The notes beneath the pieces were generated by a model, which worked only from the letters and a program-made list of their open reading frames with translations, did not search any database and had not been told where the DNA came from. This document shows, one piece after another, positions 1 to 4,553 of a DNA stretch of 6,895 nucleotides (the first letter of the stretch is position 1; each line of letters begins with the position of its first letter). A program made the translations under genes and the position numbers. Origin of the DNA: Butyrivibrio sp. (GTDB lineage: Bacteria > Bacillota > Clostridia > Lachnospirales > Lachnospiraceae); NCBI GenBank assembly GCA_016297265.1, contig JAEDHB010000055.1, forward strand, positions 1-6,895, given 5' to 3'.

Positions 1-126
1 AATATATATGTATCTATTGCATTTCCACGTTTCTTATACAAAATGGTAGCAAAAATAGGATGGCGTCAAATGATTAAAGGAAATGGTGGAAAAGTCAAAG
101 ATTTGAAAAAACGTTGGGATAAGTAA
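1..126 (+). CDS. C-terminal end of a truncated protein, possibly flavodoxin-family oxidoreductase
   Basis: Frame 1 is open from the window edge to a TAA at 124-126 and gives 41 residues. The gene begins outside the window, so no start or domain can be seen. The tail contains a FPRFLYKM segment, then GWRQMIKGNG and a basic end (KDLKKRWDK). This rhythm (hydrophobic-aromatic helix, G-W-R, K-x-N-G, KDL) reminds me of the C-termini of small NADPH-dependent FMN reductase/flavodoxin-family proteins of Clostridia, but that is recall from a short tail and no cofactor motif is visible. It ends one base before a tRNA 3' fragment. If that fragment is an integration scar, this gene would lie on the mobile-element side. 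The coding call is fairly secure; the family is a weak guess. Confidence 0.5.
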   Translation, partial: NIYVSIAFPRFLYKMVAKIGWRQMIKGNGGKVKDLKKRWDK

Positions 127-161
127 AGCGCTAGTTGTGGGTTCGATTCCCGCTGGGAACA
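127..161 (+). other. 3' fragment of a tRNA gene (T-arm plus acceptor 3' strand), possible attachment-site scar
   Basis: Positions 137-141 (GTGGG) pair with 149-153 (CCCGC), with one G-T wobble, around the standard seven-base T-loop TTCGATT at 142-148. The next seven bases (TGGGAAC, 154-160) and an A at 161 fit an acceptor 3' strand plus discriminator. No CCA is encoded. Upstream there is no D-arm, anticodon arm or matching acceptor 5' strand (GTTCCCA expected), because an open reading frame ends at 126. This is therefore a tRNA 3' end without its body. Such fragments are typical of the distal att site of elements that integrate by tyrosine recombinase into the 3' end of a tRNA gene. The tRNA identity cannot be read because the anticodon is missing. 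Confidence 0.6.
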
Positions 162-168
162 TTACGAA

Positions 169-174
169 TATAAT
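169..174 (+). promoter_or_regulatory. Possible -10 element for the SAP-domain gene
   Basis: A perfect TATAAT lies 41 bp before the ATG at 215 and just after the tRNA fragment. No good -35 hexamer stands 16-18 bp upstream, where the tRNA T-arm lies. The assignment rests on the hexamer and its distance alone. Confidence 0.3.
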
Positions 175-214
175 CAGGTTAGTTATTATCAATTGTGAAT
201 ATGGAGAATATATA

Positions 215-802
215 ATGAAGAGACCCCCATTAGATAGGAATTTGGACAGTCAGACTTTTCGTAATTATTATTATCTGAAAGAAGAACTGGTGAATTTTTG
301 CAGAGAGAACCGGTTGCCGTCATCCGGCGGCAAACTGGAAATAACGGACAGGATTGCGCATTTTCTTGATACCGGAGAAATATTGACTGCATCACCCGTA
401 AGAAAAAGAGGTACGGCAATATCAGTCATTCATGAAGATACAGAAATTGAGCCTGATTTTGTCTGCACGGAAAGCCACAGAGCATTCTTTAGAGAACATA
501 TCGGAAATAGTTTTTCCTTCAATGTTGTTTTTCAAAAATGGTTGAAAAGTAATGCAGGTAAAACCTATAGAGAAGCGATAGAGGCATATTATCAAATTCT
601 TGAGGATAAGAAGAAAGGAAAAACAGAAATTGACAGGCAGTTTGAGTATAATACCTACATCCGGGATTTTTTTGCAGATAACAAGGGAAAAACTTTGGAG
701 GATGCAATTAAGTGCTGGAAATACAAAAAGCAGCTACAAGGACATAATCGCTATGAAAAAACAGATCTTGCAGCAATAGAAGAAAATAACAGATTAAAAT
801 GA
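215..802 (+). CDS. SAP domain / DUF6434-like protein
   Basis: A 195-residue soluble protein. Residues about 14-54 (YYYLKEELVNFCRE, then SSGGKLEITDRI and HFLDTGE) fit a SAP helix-extension-helix domain, a fold that commonly binds DNA. The rest resembles DUF6434. It holds two similar helical units, around 106-127 (KWLKSNAGKTYREAIEAYY) and 147-169 (YIRDFFADNKGKTLEDAIK), sharing G-K-T-x-x-(E/D)-A-I. This suggests internal duplication. The frame stays open back to a GTG at 137, but that codon lies inside the tRNA fragment. The ATG at 215 has GGAG at 203-206 with 8-base spacing and starts a sensible N-terminus, so I chose it. There is no signal peptide or membrane segment. Function is unknown; DNA or nucleoprotein binding is inference from the SAP domain. 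It sits right beside a putative integration scar. Confidence 0.85.
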   Translation: MKRPPLDRNLDSQTFRNYYYLKEELVNFCRENRLPSSGGKLEITDRIAHFLDTGEILTASPVRKRGTAISVIHEDTEIEPDFVCTESHRAFFREHIGNSFSFNVVFQKWLKSNAGKTYREAIEAYYQILEDKKKGKTEIDRQFEYNTYIRDFFADNKGKTLEDAIKCWKYKKQLQGHNRYEKTDLAAIEENNRLK

Positions 803-832
803 ACCGTGTCAAAAAATAATCGACATTCGGTT
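802..832 (+). promoter_or_regulatory. Inverted repeat overlapping the desulfoferrodoxin -35 box
   Basis: AACCG (802-806) and TGTC (807-810) pair with GACA (822-825) and CGGTT (828-832), with a two-base bulge and an A-rich loop. No T-tract follows, so it is a poor terminator for the SAP-domain gene ending at 802. Because its right arm covers the -35 region (820-825), an operator role is possible but not shown. Confidence 0.3.
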
Positions 833-848
833 AAGGACGCGCTATAAT
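820..848 (+). promoter_or_regulatory. Sigma-A-type promoter of the desulfoferrodoxin gene
   Basis: A -35 hexamer TCGACA (820-825, five of six matches to TTGACA) stands 17 bp upstream of a perfect TATAAT (843-848). Transcription would start near 855, about 23 bases before the ATG, leaving room for the AGGAGG ribosome binding site at 864-869. Confidence 0.75.
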
Positions 849-858
849 ATAAATATTA
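845..858. promoter_or_regulatory. Palindrome across the -10 region of the desulfoferrodoxin promoter (possible operator)
   Basis: TAATAT (845-850) and ATATTA (853-858) form a perfect inverted repeat with a two-base spacer, covering the -10 and the expected transcription start. Peroxide regulators of the PerR/Fur family bind AT-rich dyads and control superoxide reductase genes in some clostridia, which makes an operator plausible. The half-sites do not match the canonical 7-1-7 box well, and AT-rich DNA gives such palindromes by chance. Confidence 0.25.
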
Positions 859-877
859 GTATTAGGAGGAAGTCATT

Positions 878-1246
878 ATGAGATTTTTTATTTGTGAACA
901 TTGTGGAAACACTATTGAAATGATTAAGGATAAAGGGGTTCCCGTAATGTGCTGCGGACAGAAGATGACAGAAATTATTCCGGGAACATCGGACGGAGCA
1001 TTGGAAAAACATGTACCGGTATTTTCAGTTGACGGAAACAAAGTCAGTGTTACAGTCGGAGAAGTGGAGCATCCAATGCTGGAGGCACATTATATTGAAT
1101 GGATTGCTGTAGAGACATCAAAGGGATTTCAGAGAAAGATGCTAAAACCACAGGAGGCTCCTAAAGCAGAGTTCTTTATAACAGAAGATGAATCTGTGGA
1201 AGCTGTATATGCATACTGTAATTTGCATGGTTTGTGGAAAGCATAA
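878..1246 (+). CDS. dfx: Desulfoferrodoxin (two-iron superoxide reductase)
   Basis: Reduces superoxide to hydrogen peroxide in the cytoplasm without making oxygen (EC 1.15.1.2), taking electrons from rubredoxin-type donors. The 122 residues match the usual length of about 125. The N-terminal desulforedoxin-like domain keeps all four iron ligands of centre I: Cys6, Cys9, Cys25 and Cys26. The catalytic domain keeps the EKH motif (Glu43, Lys44, His45), His65 (EHPM), His71 (AHYIEW), Cys114 and His117 (YCNLHG). These are the four His plus one Cys ligands of centre II and the active-site Glu/Lys pair. No key residue is missing. The ATG at 878 has AGGAGG at 864-869. The gene has its own promoter and a hairpin after the stop, so it is probably mostly monocistronic. 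No rubredoxin or rubrerythrin gene is next to it. Confidence 0.96.
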   Translation: MRFFICEHCGNTIEMIKDKGVPVMCCGQKMTEIIPGTSDGALEKHVPVFSVDGNKVSVTVGEVEHPMLEAHYIEWIAVETSKGFQRKMLKPQEAPKAEFFITEDESVEAVYAYCNLHGLWKA

Positions 1247-1253
1247 ATTTTGA

Positions 1254-1267
1254 GATAATATATTATC
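1254..1267. promoter_or_regulatory. Perfect 14-bp palindrome after the desulfoferrodoxin gene
   Basis: GATAATATATTATC is its own reverse complement. Its GATAAT/ATTATC half-sites resemble those of Fur-family boxes, but the spacer is two bases rather than one. It lies 8 bp after the stop and just before the hairpin at 1278-1314. It could be an operator for an unseen exonuclease promoter or chance AT-rich symmetry. Confidence 0.3.
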
Positions 1268-1277
1268 GATTAAGCAA

Positions 1278-1314
1278 TAAAACATCGGAAGACAGAGTGT
1301 TTTTCGATGTTTTA
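1278..1314 (+). terminator. Hairpin terminator of the desulfoferrodoxin gene / exonuclease leader hairpin
   Basis: Bases 1278-1293 pair with 1299-1314 over 16 bp, including two G-T wobbles, around the loop AGAGT. An A-run opens the stem and TTTT (1310-1313) closes it, a common terminator form in Clostridia. The T-run is short and sits inside the stem, so read-through into the exonuclease gene at 1340 is possible. A second pairing (1292-1298 with 1314-1320) would compete with it. Confidence 0.65.
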
Positions 1315-1339
1315 CTCTGTGTACGGAATGAGGTAGAGA

Positions 1340-2320
1340 ATGAATTATATTATCTTTGATTTAGAATGGAATCAATGCCCGTCTGGGAAGGAAAATGAAA
1401 ATAAAAAACTCCCATTTGAAATCATAGAAATCGGAGCAGTTAAACTCAATGACAAGCTTGAATATGTGGAGGAATTTCATCAGCTGGTTAATCCAACGGT
1501 ATATAATGAACTTCACAGAATTACGCGTGATATCATTATGCTTGATATGAAGGACTTGAAAAAAGGCAAAAAATTTAAGGATGCCGTGACGGATTTTTTT
1601 GAATGGTGCGAGAGCGGCGGAGAATATATTTTTGCCAGCTGGGGCTCCATGGATTTGACAGAACTGCAGAGAAACTGCAAATTTTTCAGAATTAATCACA
1701 GCTTTGCCAAACCACTAATATACTATGATATACAGAAGTTATACAGTATTGACAGCAGCGATGGTAAGACAAGAGTGTCCCTGGAGACTGCTATTGATGA
1801 ACTGGAGCTTGTCAAAGATATTCCGTTTCATTCTGCACTTTCAGATGCCGTATATACCTCCAAGGTAATGCAGGCATTACATTTTGAACAGGTAAAACAG
1901 TATTCTTCCATTGATACCTATGTGATTCCAAAGAATTCCGAAGAGGAATTCACACTGAATTATGGTAATTATACCAAATTTGTATCCCACGGTTATCCGG
2001 ACAAGGATGTCATTATGAGTGACGGAAAAATATTATCTACCAGATGTGTAATTTGTGACAAAAAAGTGCGCAGGAGAATCAGATGGTTTTCAACTAATCA
2101 AAAGATGTATTACTGCCTTGCACAGTGTGAAAAGCATGGATATATTAAGGGTAAAATAAAAATACGAAAAACTGAAAACAATCAGTTTTTCGTAACAAAG
2201 GTGCTTAAATTGACTGACGAGGCAGGAGCGGATACAATTAGGGAAAAGCAGCGCATCGCCAGAAACAAAAGGCGCGAAAGACGTCATCGCGAGAAACTCA
2301 GACACGAATCAGAAATGTAG
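1340..2320 (+). CDS. DEDDh-family 3'-5' exonuclease with C-terminal Cys/His cluster
   Basis: A 326-residue soluble protein. Residues 1-185 form an RNase T/DnaQ-like exonuclease domain with all five catalytic residues: Asp7 and Glu9 (FDLEW), Asp105 (SWGSMDL), then His164 and Asp169 (HSALSD). These residues bind two metal ions and remove nucleotides from 3' ends. The overall shape is closer to the KapD/ERI-1 type than to a polymerase proofreading subunit. Past the catalytic domain, Cys236, Cys239, Cys259, Cys263 and His266 form a CxxC...CxxxCxxH pattern that could hold zinc. The last 25 residues are very basic (RNKRRERRHREK), suggesting nucleic acid contact. RNA or DNA preference cannot be told. 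GAGGT at 1330-1334 precedes the ATG. I see no clear promoter after the 1278-1314 hairpin, so expression may depend on read-through. The 3' end overlaps the convergent carboxypeptidase gene by 12 bp. Confidence 0.88.
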   Translation: MNYIIFDLEWNQCPSGKENENKKLPFEIIEIGAVKLNDKLEYVEEFHQLVNPTVYNELHRITRDIIMLDMKDLKKGKKFKDAVTDFFEWCESGGEYIFASWGSMDLTELQRNCKFFRINHSFAKPLIYYDIQKLYSIDSSDGKTRVSLETAIDELELVKDIPFHSALSDAVYTSKVMQALHFEQVKQYSSIDTYVIPKNSEEEFTLNYGNYTKFVSHGYPDKDVIMSDGKILSTRCVICDKKVRRRIRWFSTNQKMYYCLAQCEKHGYIKGKIKIRKTENNQFFVTKVLKLTDEAGADTIREKQRIARNKRRERRHREKLRHESEM

Positions 2321-3664
2321 TTTCTTATTGCGACGATTTTTCTTTCTTGAATTTTTTGTGAGTAGCATTATGAGCAGAACAAATACGGCAATTCCGCCCA
2401 CGCTATAGAGTATATAAAGTATATTGATATAATGTACCTTTTCCTTGGTACCCTGGTCAATGCTGTAGTCCAGTGCAGGAACACCGCTGTTGTTTTGCAG
2501 GGATGAATTTTTTGAATCATTAACATATAAGGTTGCACTTCCTACATCCAGAGATTTGTAGAAGTAGTTTATGCAGGCAAAGCCGCCTTCTTTTCCCTTA
2601 TATGCAAGATTGTCGGAATAGGTTACTATGCAGGTCAGGTCGGATAGATTTGCTTCTGCAGGAACCAGAAGATATGCATTTTCTTCAAATGCGATGGAAA
2701 TATCCGAGGATGAGTCAATATTGTCAAGGAGATTCAAAATTTCAATATCGACGTAGGATATGTTTGAATTGCCTGAATCAATATACAACTTTTTGAAATT
2801 ATTAAAATAATAGTTGAAGAGTGCCGTTGAATCAAGATACCGGTCTTCCTCAGTAGAATTGAGGACAACGCAGATTAATCTTAAATCATCCTTTTGGGCA
2901 AAAGCAACGACACAGTTGCCGGCCTCATCAGTGAAACCGGTTTTTCCGCCAACACAGTATTTGTAGGCATATTCACCACCGGTCAGCATCTGAAAACGAG
3001 GTTTGTAATACCTTGTAAATTTACTTTTGTTGGTTGGCTCAATTACATACAAATCACTGTAGCCAAGGACCTTCATCAGTGTTTTATTGTTGAAGCATTC
3101 TCTGGCAATCAGTGCCATATCATAGGGCGTTGTGTAATGAAGTGTATTGTGAAGTCCGCTTGGCGATATAAAGTGGGAATTCACGGCACCGATTTCCTCC
3201 AGCTTGTTGTTCATAAGTGTTGCAAAAGATTGTACATCACCGCCGATGTACTCCGCAAGACCATATGCAACTTCGTTGGCAGAGCGGAGAAGAAGACAGT
3301 GCAGCGCCTGATCAATAGTGAGGGTTTCGCCCACAGAAATTGAGGCGTTGGCATCGCCCGGTTCAATACTGTTAACCGCCTTTTTCGAGAAAGTAATTTT
3401 GGCCGTTGGTACAGTGTTTTCAACGGTAAGCAGACCGGTAAGCAGTTTGGTGGTACTTGCCGGAAAGCATTTCAAATCAGGATTTTTGGAATAGAGAACC
3501 TCGCCGCTATCCGCGTCCATGAGTACGATATTGGAGGATTTGATATTAGGCAATGCCGGAATGACTGACTCCTCCGTATTATTTTCGCTATTTGATTTTG
3601 TGTTGACGGGAGAAATTCCTGCAACTATCAGTATAAAAGTAAATATAAATATTTTTATTTTCAT
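2309..3664 (-). CDS. D-alanyl-D-alanine carboxypeptidase, DacF-like (peptidase S11)
   Basis: A penicillin-binding protein that removes the terminal D-Ala from peptidoglycan pentapeptides outside the cell and so limits cross-linking. The 451 residues begin with a signal peptide (MKIKIFIFTFILIVAG). All three active-site motifs are present: SxxK at Ser70-Lys73 (PASTTKLL), SxN at Ser128-Asn130 (LRSANE) and KTG at 241-243 (GGKTGFT). A C-terminal domain of about 110 residues follows. A hydrophobic segment at 412-435 and a basic tail (KNSRKKNRRNKK) then look like a true membrane anchor, rather than the amphipathic helix of E. coli PBP5. The frame extends upstream to 3883, but that part runs through the divergent promoter and into trmB. 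The ATG at 3664 has AAAGGA at 3677-3672 and leads straight into the signal peptide. Confidence 0.93.
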   Translation of the reverse strand: MKIKIFIFTFILIVAGISPVNTKSNSENNTEESVIPALPNIKSSNIVLMDADSGEVLYSKNPDLKCFPASTTKLLTGLLTVENTVPTAKITFSKKAVNSIEPGDANASISVGETLTIDQALHCLLLRSANEVAYGLAEYIGGDVQSFATLMNNKLEEIGAVNSHFISPSGLHNTLHYTTPYDMALIARECFNNKTLMKVLGYSDLYVIEPTNKSKFTRYYKPRFQMLTGGEYAYKYCVGGKTGFTDEAGNCVVAFAQKDDLRLICVVLNSTEEDRYLDSTALFNYYFNNFKKLYIDSGNSNISYVDIEILNLLDNIDSSSDISIAFEENAYLLVPAEANLSDLTCIVTYSDNLAYKGKEGGFACINYFYKSLDVGSATLYVNDSKNSSLQNNSGVPALDYSIDQGTKEKVHYINILYILYSVGGIAVFVLLIMLLTKNSRKKNRRNKKLHF

Positions 3665-3697
3665 AGTTAATTCCTTTAATTTGTGGTATACTTCCAC

Positions 3698-3706
3698 TGT
3701 TATAAT
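3698..3706 (+). promoter_or_regulatory. Extended -10 promoter of trmB
   Basis: TGT plus a perfect TATAAT (3701-3706) form a textbook extended -10 element (TGnTATAAT). No good -35 is seen, as is common for extended -10 promoters. The start site would be near 3713, about 48 bases before the ATG at 3761. Confidence 0.6.
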
Positions 3707-3730
3707 ATCCTTTAAGATGATTAAATGCAA
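3702..3730 (-). promoter_or_regulatory. Probable promoter of the D,D-carboxypeptidase gene
   Basis: Read on the - strand, TTGCAT (3730-3725) stands 17 bp upstream of TATTAT (3707-3702). The -35 matches only its TTG, so this is a moderate call. The -10 lies almost on top of the trmB -10 on the other strand. The start would be near 3695, about 31 bases before the ATG. Confidence 0.45.
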
Positions 3731-3760
3731 CACTACAATATATATATATGGGAGAAAAAG

Positions 3761-4396
3761 ATGAGACTCAGAAATGTACAGGGTGCCAGAGAGGCAATGA
3801 TTGAAAGCGAATACACAGTTAATGAACCGGTCGAAATGAAGGGCAAATGGAACGAATTGTTCCATAATTGCAATCCGATTCATCTTGAAATTGGGACCGG
3901 AAAGGGAAAGTTCCTTATTGAGCTTGCAACAGCTAACCCCGACATTAATTATATTGGTATTGAGAAATATTCGAGTGTATTAATCCGTGCGCTTCAGAAA
4001 CAGGAGGAGTGTAAACTGCCTAATCTGATTTTTATAAGAATGGAAGCCGAACAGATAGAGGACATATTTGCGAAGGATGAGATTAGCAAAATATACCTGA
4101 ACTTCTCTGACCCTTGGCCAAAGGACCGCCATGCAAAAAGAAGACTTACATCACGACAGTTTTTTGCCAGATATAACAATATTCTTGCTAAAGAGGGCAG
4201 TGTTGAGTTCAAGACGGACAACAGGGCGCTTTTTGATTTTTCGCTTGATGAAATCAAAGAAGCCGCCTGGAATGTTGACGCTGTTACTTACGATTTGCAT
4301 AATAGCCCTATGAGCGAAGGAAACATTATGACAGAGTACGAAATCCGTTTTTCTGAGATGGGCAATCCAATTAATAAATTAATAGCAAGTCGTTAA
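3761..4396 (+). CDS. trmB: tRNA (guanine46-N7)-methyltransferase TrmB
   Basis: Methylates N7 of G46 in the variable loop of many tRNAs, using S-adenosylmethionine. The 211 residues match the usual bacterial length. MRLRN and GAREAM at the N-terminus are typical of the family. The SAM-binding motif is EIGTGKGKF (43-51), with Glu68 (GIEKY) as the expected ribose contact. The family signature SDPWPKDRHAKRR is at 116-128, TDN at 152-154, and the C-terminal T-E-Y-E-xx-F motif starts at 191. I chose the ATG at 3761 over the in-frame ATG at 3725 because it has GGGAG just upstream (3750-3754) and gives the conserved N-terminus. The longer form would add 12 residues from the promoter region. The gene is divergent from the carboxypeptidase and appears to be alone in its transcript. 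Confidence 0.96.
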   Translation: MRLRNVQGAREAMIESEYTVNEPVEMKGKWNELFHNCNPIHLEIGTGKGKFLIELATANPDINYIGIEKYSSVLIRALQKQEECKLPNLIFIRMEAEQIEDIFAKDEISKIYLNFSDPWPKDRHAKRRLTSRQFFARYNNILAKEGSVEFKTDNRALFDFSLDEIKEAAWNVDAVTYDLHNSPMSEGNIMTEYEIRFSEMGNPINKLIASR

Positions 4397-4553
4397 TGGG
4401 GGCGATGGTATCAAAAAGAATATTGATGCGCGGATATGCGAAAAAATAAGCTGCAATAAGAAACTTAACTGTAAATTATTGCAGCTTAAAAAATCTATCA
4501 ATGAGCTCAAAGAAATAATGAATATTCCCTGCTGTAAAAAGCGCAGGCATTAG
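4386..4553 (+). other. Cys-rich open frame without a normal start codon; possible gene remnant
   Basis: Between the trmB stop and the kinase stop, one + strand frame is open from 4386 to a TAG at 4551-4553. It contains no ATG or GTG before the middle and only one internal TTG. From 4407 it would encode about 48 residues, rich in Lys and with five Cys (ICEK, SCN, NCK, PCC), including a helix-like LKKSINELKEIMN stretch. In the overlapping frame an ATG at 4405, after GGGGG, reads 14 codons to a TAA and meets the open frame at an A6 run (4441-4446). A -1 slip or a single-base change would join them. I do not recognise it. The kinase terminator hairpin lies inside it, which argues against a working gene. 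Confidence 0.2.
4441..4488 (-). terminator. Rho-independent terminator of the hybrid kinase gene
   Basis: Bases 4447-4459 and 4476-4488 form a perfect 13-bp stem (core AAGCTGCAATAA) with a 16-base loop. On the - strand the stem is followed by TTTTTT (4446-4441), so it terminates transcription of the kinase, which ends at 4550. On the + strand the stem is followed by As, so it should not terminate trmB well. Confidence 0.8.

Noticed and set aside
127..161. 3' end of tmRNA rather than of a tRNA
   Set aside because: The acceptor strand TGGGAAC does not fit the 5' GGGG-type end usual for tmRNA, and no tag frame or pseudoknot region precedes it.
137..214. GTG start extending the SAP-domain protein by 26 residues
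   Set aside because: The GTG lies inside the tRNA T-arm, has no ribosome binding site, and the extension does not look like the family; the ATG at 215 has a good one.
1278..1320. H-type pseudoknot from the two overlapping stems
   Set aside because: No linker remains between the two 3' arms (they share base 1314), so both full stems cannot form together; alternative folding is more likely.
1361..1699. 112-codon - strand frame
   Set aside because: Antisense to the exonuclease catalytic domain, with no initiation signal.
2894..3343. 149-codon + strand frame
   Set aside because: It is fully antisense to the carboxypeptidase, whose catalytic motifs prove the other strand; no ribosome binding site or family resemblance.
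3665..3883. 73-residue N-terminal extension of the carboxypeptidase
   Set aside because: It would precede the signal peptide and run through the divergent promoter into the trmB coding region.
4527..4546. CCTGC/GCAGG hairpin right after the kinase stop
   Set aside because: Only five base pairs with no T-tract after it; the 13-bp hairpin at 4447-4488 with T6 is the better terminator.
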